A stretch of DNA of 15,266 bases, taken from NCBI GenBank assembly GCA_947165805.1, contig CAMVBT010000023.1:1-15266 (forward strand), given 5' to 3'. Position numbers and translations under genes: made by a program. The DNA is from an uncultured Clostridia bacterium. Its GTDB lineage: Bacteria; Bacillota; Clostridia; Oscillospirales; Ruminococcaceae. Positions 6,546-14,033 of the stretch are shown here, in pieces; position 1 is the first letter of the stretch, and every line of letters begins with the position of its first letter. Below the pieces are notes generated by a model. The model was given only the letters and a program-made list of their open reading frames with translations, was not told the DNA's origin and made no database searches.

Positions 6546-9104
6546 TTATGCTTTCAGTTCAAATTTAGGGATATTTCCGCCGGATATCCTCGATAGTATT
6601 TCTTCCTGGGTCTGCGGAAGTTCGAGGAAGCCTCCCTGCATCATCTCGGCTCCGGCATGGAGCGCGGCATCGTACTGGCTTCTGTATTCGATATTCTTTA
6701 CGCAGGTTATGATGTTCCTGCTTGCCGCAAGCGAAAATGTCGTACTTAAAAGGACATCGTCAAATTCGCCGCCGGAATTGGTCACGAAGCTGGAGCTTAC
6801 CTTTATTATATCCACATAGGAATTTTTCAGTACGTTCAGCGGCAGATACTCATTGCCGAAGCTGTCGATGCAGATAGAAACGCCAAGCTTCTTGAGTCTG
6901 CCGAGTGTCGAGGCGGTATCGTTATAATACAGGACGTGAGCGGCCTCGGGTACTTCCGCGATAAGCGCGTCACCGCTGATGCCGCGCTGCTCAAGCTCTG
7001 CCCTGAATCTGTCCGGAAGTGTTCCTGTCTGCATCTCGTGAGTTGTAAGGTTCACGCCGACCTTTATATTCTTACCCGTTGCTTTTCTGATACTCATACA
7101 GAAATCACAGGCCCTCGGAAGCACCCACAGGTCTATCGGGGTATCGAGTCCGACCTTCTCCATGAGGCGCATGAATATCTTCGGGGATATCTTGCCCATG
7201 GTTTCGCTGGTCCAGCGAAGCAAGGTCTCAAAGTGACAAACTTCACCCTTCATATCGAACACGGGCTGGAACGTCACCTCAAAATTCCGCATATTATCCG
7301 CGATGCAGCGTCTCAGTTCGCTTTCAAGGTTGTATACGTCGCCCTTGGAATCAAGGAATTCCCTGTGATAGAACGCGAATGTGTTCTTTCCGTATTCGTT
7401 CGCCCGGTAAAGCGAGAGGGTCGCCGCACGATACAGATTTTCAGCGGATACAGTCGAGCTGTTGTACACCGCTATGCCTATCGCTGTCTCGGCGAACTGC
7501 TCAACGCCGTCGATGATGAACGGTTCCTTTATCCTGTCCAGTATCCTCTTGGTTATAGCCTGTGCTTCATCGGCCGTCTTATCCTTTGCTATTATCATAA
7601 GGATACTGCCGGAATAGCGGTATACATTCTCTCCGCCGATATCCTCTCCGGAAAGGAACTGCGCTACCGAGCGCAGGAGCTTGTCGGTATAGCTCTGTCC
7701 GAACACTTCGTTCAGAAAACGCGTATTGATTATCTGCATCGCCATTGCGGCTCCGCTTCTGCCGGATCTTATGATCTCGGTGATATCGATGTCAAGGCGC
7801 GACCTGTTCTTTATTTTCAGCATTGAGTCGAAGAACGCAAGGTCATAGAGCTGTTTATTTTTCTCGTCGAGCTGCTGTTCGGACTTGCAGCGGAATATTA
7901 CCGATGAGATGACCTGAGAAATGCTTCTTATCATCTTTCGGTTATTATATTCCCACTGATAATTCCCGCGGTTTATGATATACATGATAAGACCGCTGAC
8001 ACCGTTATTGTCATCCATTTTGGATATGGCAAACCCGGTCAGCCCGAGTTCTTTGAAATGCGTCTCGTTTTCGCTCGAAAAGTAGTTGTCTATATTCTCC
8101 ATGCTCTGCTGGATCAGATGATAGCTTTCTTTTATCGCCTTATATGTCCCGGAGACTTCACTGCCGGGCATCTCATAACGGCAGAGCTCCTCGGGAGCGG
8201 TATTCTGATATGTACCGAAAGCCACGATACCGTCGATATTGAGGTATCTGCACGCCATTTCGAGCACACGGGTCAGAGCATCGCTTGCGCGGGCTTCTTC
8301 CATTATGACAGTCTGCATACCGTTTATCAGCATCTGCTGCTCGACATTCGCGCCGAGCTGGCGGTTCACGGCATTAGAGTTCTCGGTCTCGTTATACAGT
8401 GCTATTATCGAATGGGCGATACTGGAAAGGCAGTCGGCAAGACCTTTCAGGAATGATTCGGCTGCGGTGAAAGCTTCCTTGTCATCGGAGCCGAGATACC
8501 AATACGCACCTATACGGAAGCTGAACCTTACGGCAGCTTTTGCGGAATACCTGTATTCTGTGCGATCGGTCTCGCACGGAGTACATACAAGAGCGCCGTT
8601 CTCATCGAGTATCGCGGTGTAGAGCTTTGGATCGGAAGCAAAGGGTTTCTGTATACGAAGCAGATAATCCATTCCGCATATCTCCAGAAGCGACGCGGAA
8701 TTGTTGTTAAGCGCAGATATCTTGCTTCCGCGTTTTCTCTCGAATTCACTAATCACACTGTCGTTCGGGATGCTGTCAACGTATTCGTACACATCGAGAA
8801 TAACTCCGTCAAAACGTGTGAAATCCGAAGTCTTGTGGCAGCACATATATGCCCAGTGCAGATCGCCGTCATGCTCCATACGGAAGTGAGTATACAGGCG
8901 GTCACTCGTTCCCGTGGTGAATTCCGCTATAGTATCCATAAGCGTCGGGAAATCGTCTATGTAAACAAAATCCGAAAAAGGCAGCGACTTGGAATAGGTC
9001 GCCCCGTCATACTCGCCGACGACCGTAAGTGTCACGCTGCCCGCTATCCGGACACATATATCGAGACAATTGTATTTTTTCAGTATATCAAACAGATAAG
9101 ACAT
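6546..9104 (-). CDS. GAF-GGDEF-EAL protein with degenerate catalytic domains
   Basis: An 852-residue protein without membrane segments. The N-terminal part (1-250) is not clearly assignable, possibly PAS-like. It is followed by a GAF-like sensor domain (about 260-408), a GGDEF domain (about 418-580) and an EAL domain (about 592-840). The GGDEF signature is SGSIL (498-502), and the usual metal-binding Asp of the first strand is missing, so diguanylate cyclase activity is very unlikely. The EAL domain keeps Glu626 (as ETL), Asn685, Glu717, Asp747 and Lys768. It has Ser748 for the second Asp of DDFG, Ser770 for the Asp after Lys, and Lys803 for the loop-6 Glu, so phosphodiesterase activity is doubtful. 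It may be a c-di-GMP or nucleotide receptor, or a protein-interaction regulator. AAGGAG at 9110-9115 supports the start. It converges on spo0A. Confidence 0.88.
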   Translation of the reverse strand: MSYLFDILKKYNCLDICVRIAGSVTLTVVGEYDGATYSKSLPFSDFVYIDDFPTLMDTIAEFTTGTSDRLYTHFRMEHDGDLHWAYMCCHKTSDFTRFDGVILDVYEYVDSIPNDSVISEFERKRGSKISALNNNSASLLEICGMDYLLRIQKPFASDPKLYTAILDENGALVCTPCETDRTEYRYSAKAAVRFSFRIGAYWYLGSDDKEAFTAAESFLKGLADCLSSIAHSIIALYNETENSNAVNRQLGANVEQQMLINGMQTVIMEEARASDALTRVLEMACRYLNIDGIVAFGTYQNTAPEELCRYEMPGSEVSGTYKAIKESYHLIQQSMENIDNYFSSENETHFKELGLTGFAISKMDDNNGVSGLIMYIINRGNYQWEYNNRKMIRSISQVISSVIFRCKSEQQLDEKNKQLYDLAFFDSMLKIKNRSRLDIDITEIIRSGRSGAAMAMQIINTRFLNEVFGQSYTDKLLRSVAQFLSGEDIGGENVYRYSGSILMIIAKDKTADEAQAITKRILDRIKEPFIIDGVEQFAETAIGIAVYNSSTVSAENLYRAATLSLYRANEYGKNTFAFYHREFLDSKGDVYNLESELRRCIADNMRNFEVTFQPVFDMKGEVCHFETLLRWTSETMGKISPKIFMRLMEKVGLDTPIDLWVLPRACDFCMSIRKATGKNIKVGVNLTTHEMQTGTLPDRFRAELEQRGISGDALIAEVPEAAHVLYYNDTASTLGRLKKLGVSICIDSFGNEYLPLNVLKNSYVDIIKVSSSFVTNSGGEFDDVLLSTTFSLAASRNIITCVKNIEYRSQYDAALHAGAEMMQGGFLELPQTQEEILSRISGGNIPKFELKA

Positions 9105-9154
9105 TTTTTCTCCTTATTTCTTGCAAAGAAATATACTCTTTTCTACTATATATA

Positions 9155-9183
9155 AATATAACACAAATTTTCAACAAAATCAA
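9155..9183 (-). promoter_or_regulatory. Promoter of the GGDEF-EAL gene
   Basis: On the minus strand: TTGATT (-35, 9178-9183), a 17-base spacer and TATATT (-10, 9155-9160) preceded by TGT, an extended -10. Transcription would start near 9148, about 44 bases ahead of the start codon. Confidence 0.65.
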
Positions 9184-9253
9184 TAGCTTTTTGTAAAAAA
9201 TTTACATTTGGTTCACATTTAGGATTTTAAACAAAAAAATAATAAAAAAACTG

Positions 9254-9282
9254 TTGACAAAATAAAAAAAATATGTTAATAT
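9254..9282 (+). promoter_or_regulatory. Promoter of the T-box leader
   Basis: A perfect TTGACA (-35, 9254-9259), a 17-base spacer and TAATAT (-10, 9277-9282) preceded by TGT, an extended -10. An overlapping TATAAT at 9280-9285 would need a 20-base spacer. Transcription starts near 9289, at the base of T-box stem I. Confidence 0.75.
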
Positions 9283-9288
9283 AATCGC

Positions 9289-9546
9289 AATGACTGTGAC
9301 GAAGATAGTCGGTATGAAGGTTTTCAGAAAGCCGCCGGGTGATGTGAGGCGGTAACGGACATACACTGACAGCTCCCTTCCGAGTCGGAAATGTGAAAGA
9401 GTGATCGAGTAATGTTTCCCGTTCTGCTGCGTCAATGCATAAGGCTTGATAGAGCCTGAGTGGCGCCATGTGCGCAATTTGAGTGGTACCGCGGGTATTT
9501 GTATATTCCCGTCTCAAAGAAATTCTTTGGGACGGTTTTATTATTT
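9289..9546 (+). promoter_or_regulatory. T-box riboswitch (tRNA-sensing leader)
   Basis: All T-box parts are present. Stem I starts with GACT (9292-9295) pairing AGTC (9383-9386). It continues with a GACGAAGATAGTC kink-turn/specifier strand, GTATG/CATAC (9312-9316/9360-9364), and distal helix GCCGCC/GGCGGT (9331-9336/9348-9353) capped by GGGTGATGTGA. Stems II and III follow. The T-box bulge TGGTACC (9484-9490) lies in an antiterminator made of TTTGAG (9478-9483)/CTCAAA (9513-9518) and GCGGG/CCCGT. That helix excludes the terminator stem 9509-9519/9525-9535, which is followed by a T tract. Uncharged tRNA should allow read-through. The specifier is ambiguous. AGC (9371-9373, Ser) fits position best, but CAG, GCT or CTC cannot be excluded, and the UGGU bulge predicts a tRNA with A73, whereas tRNA-Ser usually has G73. 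Confidence 0.93.
9509..9546 (+). terminator. T-box regulated terminator
   Basis: The stem CCGTCTCAAAG (9509-9519) / CTTTGGGACGG (9525-9535) has loop AAATT and is followed by TTTTATTATTTT. Its 5' strand contains CTCAAA, which pairs with TTTGAG in the alternative antiterminator, so the two structures are mutually exclusive. Confidence 0.9.
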
Positions 9547-9589
9547 TCAGACCGTCCTGCCCACCAACTATTTACGGAGGTATGTAAAA

Positions 9590-12115
9590 ATGAAATTAAG
9601 CTTCTCAACACTCGCCTGCTATGATTTTGAATGGAGCGACATCTATTCAATGGCAAAGGACCTCGGATTTGACGGTATAGAGATCCGGGGTCTCGGGCAG
9701 GATATCTTTTCCGTAAAGGCAAAGCCCTTTACCGACAAGCAGCTCCCCTACACAATCGAAAAGCTGAAAAGTCTCGGTCTTGAAATATCCTGCTTCTCTT
9801 CCGGAGCCTGCCTGAGATTTAAAGAAAAGTCCGCCGAGAACAAGCAGGAGATCATTGAATATATGGCGCTCGCCAGCAAAATGGGTACATCGTTCGTGCG
9901 TATCCTCGCCGACGACGGGCTTGCTCCCTCCGGTCTCGTTGACGATGATTTCATCATCTCCGAGCTCAAGGAGCTCGCCGTAAAAGCCGAAGAATACAAT
10001 GTAACACTGCTCGTCGAAACAAACGGAGATTACTGCGATACAAAGCGCCTCTGCAAAGTGCTAGAGTCCGTAGGCAGCCGCAAGATCGGCGCGCTCTGGG
10101 ATATGCACCATCCTTACCGCTTCGGCGGCGAAAGCCCGGAAACTACTGTCGCAAACCTCGGAGAACACATAAAATACACACATATCAAGGACAGCATAAT
10201 GCCCGACGGCAAGCTCGAATACAAGATAATGGGCGAGGGCGATATGCCGATAGCCGAGATGTTCGCGGCACTTAAGAGCATTAACTACAACGGCTATGTT
10301 ACTCTCGAATGGGTAAAGCGCTGGTCAAGAGACCTCTGCGATGCCGGTATAGTCATACCGCAGTTCGCAAACTATATGGCACCGTACAGGAGCCGCCACA
10401 AGCACGCTCTTCAGGATAATATCAAAAAGACGGGAAAGTATGTCTGGCCGAAGGAAAGGCTGATTGACTACACCTTCCCGGATGTTCTCGACAGAATGTG
10501 CGAGGAGTTCCCGAATCAGTACGCTTTCAGATACACAGAGCTTGACTACACACGTACATACCCCGAATTCCGTGACGATGTTGATACATTCGCTCGTGCA
10601 CTTCTGGCTATGGGCGTAAAGAAGGGTGACCATGTTGCTATCTGGGCTACCAATGTTCCTTCGTGGTATATCACTTTCTGGGCGACCACAAAGATCGGCG
10701 CGGTGCTCGTGACCGTAAATACCGCGTACAAGATACACGAGACAGAATATCTGCTCAAACAGTCCGATACTCATACGCTCGTTATGATCGACAGCTATAA
10801 GGACAGCGATTACAAGAAGATCATACGCGAGATATGCCCCGAGCTCGACACCTGCGAAAAGGGCAAGCTCGTTTCCAAGCGTCTGCCTGTTCTGAAGAAC
10901 ATCATTACCTACGGCTTTGAGATGCCCGGTGCCTACACATGGGAAGAAGCAAACGCCAAGGCTGCCGAAGTTCCTTACAGCGAAGTCGAGAAGCTCCGCC
11001 GCACAATAGATAAGCATGATGTCGCAAATATGCAGTACACTTCGGGCACTACGGGATTCCCGAAGGGCGTTATGCTCACGCACTACAATGTAGTCAACAA
11101 CGGCAAGGCTATCGGCGACTGCATGGACTTATCCACTGCGGACAGAATGATGATTCAGGTGCCTATGTTCCACTGCTTCGGAATGGTGCTCGCTATGACC
11201 GCGTCAATGACTCACGGCGTTACAATGTCGCCTATCCCGGCATTCTCCCCGAGAAAAGGTCTCAAGTGCATCAATCAGGAAAAGATAACCTGCTTCCACG
11301 GCGTACCGACAATGTTCATTGCAATGCTCGGACATGAGGACTTCCCGAAGACAGACTTCTCGTATATGAGAACAGGTATCATGGCGGGTTCTCCCTGCCC
11401 TATCAAGACTATGCAGGAAGTCATAGAAAAAATGCATATGGACGAGATATGCATTACCTACGGTCAGACAGAAGCTTCCCCCGCTACGACCATGAGCAAG
11501 ACCACGGACAGCATCGAGCAGCGCGTCAATACGGTCGGAGGTCCGATCTTCGGCGTAGAATGCAAGATCGTTGACCCCGAAACCAATCAGGATCTCCCCG
11601 ATGATACCGACGGCGAATTCGTGGCACGCGGCTACAACATCATGAAAGGCTACTACAAAATGCCCGAAGCTACCGCGGCGGCAATAGACTCCGAAGGCTG
11701 GCTGCATACGGGCGATCTCGCGAGACGCCGTTCTTCGGACGGTTATTACAAGATCACCGGACGCATCAAGGATATGATAATCCGCGGAGGCGAGAATATT
11801 TACCCCAAGGAGATCGAGGATTTCCTCTACACCTATCCGAAAATAAAGGACGTTCAGGTCATCGGAGTTCCCGACAAGGACTACGGTGAAGAGATAATGG
11901 CGTGTGTTATCCTCAACGACGGCGAGACCGCTACCGAAGATGAGATCAAGGACTTCGTGCGCGACCACATGGCGAAGCATAAAGTACCGAGATATGTGGA
12001 CTTCGTTACCGAGTTCCCGATGAACGCGGCAGGCAAGATACTCAAATATAAGATGCGCGAGGCCGCTGTCGAGAAGCTCGACCTCCACAACGCAAGCAAG
12101 ATAATTACAGCATAA
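9590..12115 (+). CDS. Fusion: sugar-isomerase-type TIM barrel + AMP-forming acyl-CoA ligase
   Basis: An 841-residue two-domain protein. Residues 1 to about 262 are a xylose-isomerase-like TIM barrel (AP endonuclease 2 / sugar phosphate isomerase-epimerase family). The expected metal ligands are present: Glu143 (LLVETNG), Asp171 with His174 (WDMHHP), His198 (THIKDS) and Glu240 (TLEW). After a linker of about 30 residues, positions 293-841 form an ANL-superfamily ligase resembling medium- or long-chain acyl-CoA synthetases. Its motifs are the phosphate loop YTSGTTGFPKGV (483-494), YGQTEASP (624-631), HTGDLA (706-711), GRIKDMIIRGGENIYPKEIE (724-743) and catalytic Lys816 (NAAGKILK). Both halves look active. 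The ligase should adenylate a carboxylic acid and probably form its CoA thioester; the substrate is unknown. The start at 9590 has GGAGGT 8 bases upstream. Expression is under a T-box. Confidence 0.93.
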   Translation: MKLSFSTLACYDFEWSDIYSMAKDLGFDGIEIRGLGQDIFSVKAKPFTDKQLPYTIEKLKSLGLEISCFSSGACLRFKEKSAENKQEIIEYMALASKMGTSFVRILADDGLAPSGLVDDDFIISELKELAVKAEEYNVTLLVETNGDYCDTKRLCKVLESVGSRKIGALWDMHHPYRFGGESPETTVANLGEHIKYTHIKDSIMPDGKLEYKIMGEGDMPIAEMFAALKSINYNGYVTLEWVKRWSRDLCDAGIVIPQFANYMAPYRSRHKHALQDNIKKTGKYVWPKERLIDYTFPDVLDRMCEEFPNQYAFRYTELDYTRTYPEFRDDVDTFARALLAMGVKKGDHVAIWATNVPSWYITFWATTKIGAVLVTVNTAYKIHETEYLLKQSDTHTLVMIDSYKDSDYKKIIREICPELDTCEKGKLVSKRLPVLKNIITYGFEMPGAYTWEEANAKAAEVPYSEVEKLRRTIDKHDVANMQYTSGTTGFPKGVMLTHYNVVNNGKAIGDCMDLSTADRMMIQVPMFHCFGMVLAMTASMTHGVTMSPIPAFSPRKGLKCINQEKITCFHGVPTMFIAMLGHEDFPKTDFSYMRTGIMAGSPCPIKTMQEVIEKMHMDEICITYGQTEASPATTMSKTTDSIEQRVNTVGGPIFGVECKIVDPETNQDLPDDTDGEFVARGYNIMKGYYKMPEATAAAIDSEGWLHTGDLARRRSSDGYYKITGRIKDMIIRGGENIYPKEIEDFLYTYPKIKDVQVIGVPDKDYGEEIMACVILNDGETATEDEIKDFVRDHMAKHKVPRYVDFVTEFPMNAAGKILKYKMREAAVEKLDLHNASKIITA

Positions 12116-12119
12116 GAAG

Positions 12120-12160
12120 ATCCCGGCAGACCTGAACCGTCTGCCGGGATATTTTTATTT
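12120..12160. terminator. Terminator between convergent genes
   Basis: A 12-base-pair stem ATCCCGGCAGAC (12120-12131) / GTCTGCCGGGAT (12139-12150) with a 7-base loop, followed by ATTTTTATTT on the plus strand. It ends the fusion-gene transcript. The minus-strand glycosyltransferase stop codon (12155-12157) lies in the T tract, so the same hairpin probably also stops that transcript, although its minus-strand U tract is weak. Confidence 0.9.
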
Positions 12161-13501
12161 ATCTTTTCTGCTGAGTCCGGCGCTTATCGTGCTTGTAAGC
12201 GTCTTGCTCGTCTTTATCGTTTTGCGTTTCGCCAGAGCCGCTATACTGCGTACCTTCTGTATAGAATTCGTAATGCTTGAAACAGAAGAATACAGAATTT
12301 CCTGCGTCTTTGTCTCACGGCATTGAGTGATGCCTCTCTTATAGTTTTCAATAACAACCCGATAGCGCTCATACGCACGCTTTACAGCGTCCTCCCATGA
12401 GAGATAAACGTCATTCATGGCGTTTTCGCCGAGCTTTGCGAGAGCGTCGGTGTGGGAAGCCGCGTAGATAAGTTCCTTCGATATCGCTTCGGCATTGTTC
12501 TCAACTATGATCGCGTCTTTGTAATGTGTGAAATCCTCCGCGGCGCAGCTGCCCTTTATCAGCAGGCTCGGAAGCTCACAGGCGGCAGCCTCGCGCACGA
12601 CTATACCGTTTGTATCGTATTCCGACGGGAACACGAACAGATCGGCAGCGGTATAATACACTCTCAGCTCAGCTCTGTCGTTCACCGCGCCCGGGAAAAT
12701 ACATTTGTCCATTACGCCGAGCCGTTCCGCCTCCGCCTTTATTGCGTCGGCATCACCGCCGTCTCCGACTATCATCATACGGAAATCCGTTCCGTTGTCT
12801 TTCAGTATTTTCAGCGAATCGAGCAGTACATGGAAGCCCTTGTACCAGAAAAGTCTTCCGACAAACAGAAACAGCGGTATATCCGCGCTCAGTTCATAGG
12901 TAGAGCGAAGAGCGTCGACATCTTCCTCCGAGGCCTTTCCTTTCGGGAAATCCACGCCGTTCTGCATTATGATATAGTCGCCCTCATAGCCTATGCTGCG
13001 CAGATTCTCGCCTGCGCCGCGGCTGACTGTCCATACCTCGTCACAGACCGAAATGTTCTGCACCACGAACTTGGTGAGCTGGGGCTCAAGAAGCGGACTT
13101 TCGACGATGCGCTTTATATCCTCGTCAAACTTTGTATGATAAGTCATAATGAGCGGCGAACCGTTCTTCTCTTTCAGATTGCGCGCAAAAACCGTGGACG
13201 AAAAAGGACAGTGCGAGTGGATTATATCGAACTGCTCATTTTTCATAGCTTCAAGCTTGGAAGCGCTGAAAGGATATCCTGCGCGGTAGCCGAGCTGCTT
13301 TTCCGTGGAAAGGCTCGAATAGCGCACCACCGGGAAATCGTAATTATCCTCGGCACCCGGATATGAGGGTGTTACCACGGTCGCGCGGCCGAGTTCGTTC
13401 TGTATTATATTCGCGTAATTGATGACCGTCACCGCCACGCCGTCGATCAGCGGCGGGAACGAATCATTCAGCAGGCATACATTAAGTTTTTTATCCGACA
13501 T
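12155..13501 (-). CDS. GT4-family glycosyltransferase with basic tail
   Basis: A 448-residue GT-B fold glycosyltransferase of family 4. The N-terminal domain shows NDSFPPLIDGVAVTV (12-26) and DIIHSHCPF (92-100). The C-terminal nucleotide-sugar domain begins near 205 with LFVGRLFWYKGFHVLL (212-227) and contains VGDGGD (245-250). The usual EX7E motif reads DTNGIVVRE, with Asp296 in place of the first Glu and Glu304 as the second. Related clostridial and actinobacterial enzymes add sugars to lipids or envelope polymers; the acceptor here is unknown. Residues about 400-448 form a Ser/Thr/Lys/Arg-rich tail (KRKTIKTSKTL) that could bind the membrane surface. GGAGAG at about 13507-13512 supports the start. 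It lies 15 bases after the small membrane protein gene and ends the apparent operon. Confidence 0.87.
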   Translation of the reverse strand: MSDKKLNVCLLNDSFPPLIDGVAVTVINYANIIQNELGRATVVTPSYPGAEDNYDFPVVRYSSLSTEKQLGYRAGYPFSASKLEAMKNEQFDIIHSHCPFSSTVFARNLKEKNGSPLIMTYHTKFDEDIKRIVESPLLEPQLTKFVVQNISVCDEVWTVSRGAGENLRSIGYEGDYIIMQNGVDFPKGKASEEDVDALRSTYELSADIPLFLFVGRLFWYKGFHVLLDSLKILKDNGTDFRMMIVGDGGDADAIKAEAERLGVMDKCIFPGAVNDRAELRVYYTAADLFVFPSEYDTNGIVVREAAACELPSLLIKGSCAAEDFTHYKDAIIVENNAEAISKELIYAASHTDALAKLGENAMNDVYLSWEDAVKRAYERYRVVIENYKRGITQCRETKTQEILYSSVSSITNSIQKVRSIAALAKRKTIKTSKTLTSTISAGLSRKDK

Positions 13502-13516
13502 TTCTTCTCTCCGTAT

Positions 13517-14005
13517 TTATCTTTCTTTCAGTCTGTTATACAGATCGCTGTATTTTTTGTAAAGCAAAGGCTTCATCTTTGTATCGACCGTGCCTCTGTA
13601 CAGGATAAAATAGTGCTTGTCGGTCCGGTGATCACGGGTGGTCTCATTGAACGCCCATAGATCACTTTGCGTATTTGCGGCATAGAATCCTTCATAATCT
13701 TCCACTCCGCCTATCTCGACCATACACGACAGAAGTCTTTCGTCTCCGCCGCCCGAGCATGAAAATGAATAAACATAAGCGTTTTTCTCGTTTTCGGGAA
13801 TTATCAGATCAAAGGCGTCAAGCACTTCTTTCTGTTCTTCCACGGTAAGATCACGCAGCGTATCCTCCGGCACTCCCGGAAAATGGTGCTGAGTCATATT
13901 CCATATCAACAGATAAATACCTATGACGACCATAACGAGCAGCATAATAATACTGAAAATTATTCTTGCAATAAATATTTTTCTCGATATCTTCCGAAGG
14001 TTCAT
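13517..14005 (-). CDS. Small single-pass membrane protein, unknown function
   Basis: A 162-residue protein I do not recognise. A basic N-terminus (MNLRKISRKIF) precedes one hydrophobic helix at about 11-35, and the rest (36-162) is soluble and hydrophilic. This suggests a membrane anchor with an extracytoplasmic domain. Two cysteines (Cys83, Cys94) flank an SGGGDERLL segment and could form a disulfide. The ribosome binding site is weak (GGTG about 9 bases before ATG), so translation may depend on the upstream pseudouridine synthase gene, which ends 28 bases away. The glycosyltransferase follows after 15 bases, so the two may act together at the membrane, but this is only suggested by proximity. 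Confidence 0.7.
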   Translation of the reverse strand: MNLRKISRKIFIARIIFSIIMLLVMVVIGIYLLIWNMTQHHFPGVPEDTLRDLTVEEQKEVLDAFDLIIPENEKNAYVYSFSCSGGGDERLLSCMVEIGGVEDYEGFYAANTQSDLWAFNETTRDHRTDKHYFILYRGTVDTKMKPLLYKKYSDLYNRLKER

Positions 14006-14033
14006 TACAACACCAGCAATTTCATTATCATTT

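Larger units (their letters stand above)
9105..9589. other. Regulatory intergenic region with T-box leader
   Basis: This 485-base gap contains the GGDEF-EAL promoter on the minus strand (9155-9183), a plus-strand promoter (9254-9282), a complete T-box leader (about 9289-9546) and the ribosome binding site GGAGGT (9576-9581) of the fusion gene. A frame upstream of the fusion gene's ATG stays open through the leader but has no ribosome binding site and is not coding. Confidence 0.85.

Noticed and set aside
9457..9487. Duplicate TGAGTGG motifs, considered as a tandem T-box
   Set aside because: Only the second copy (9480-9486) is followed by the ACCGCGG antiterminator strand. The first precedes the stem III hairpin (GCGC/GCGC), a common arrangement in single T-boxes.
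9446..9589. N-terminal extension of the TIM-barrel/ligase fusion
   Set aside because: The extra 48 codons are T-box stem III, antiterminator and terminator sequence. The real start at 9590 has GGAGGT upstream and the normal barrel start MKLSFSTLAC.
11204..12088. Long minus-strand open frame of 294 codons opposite the ligase domain
   Set aside because: Antisense shadow of a gene whose ligase motifs are certain on the plus strand; no recognisable protein family.
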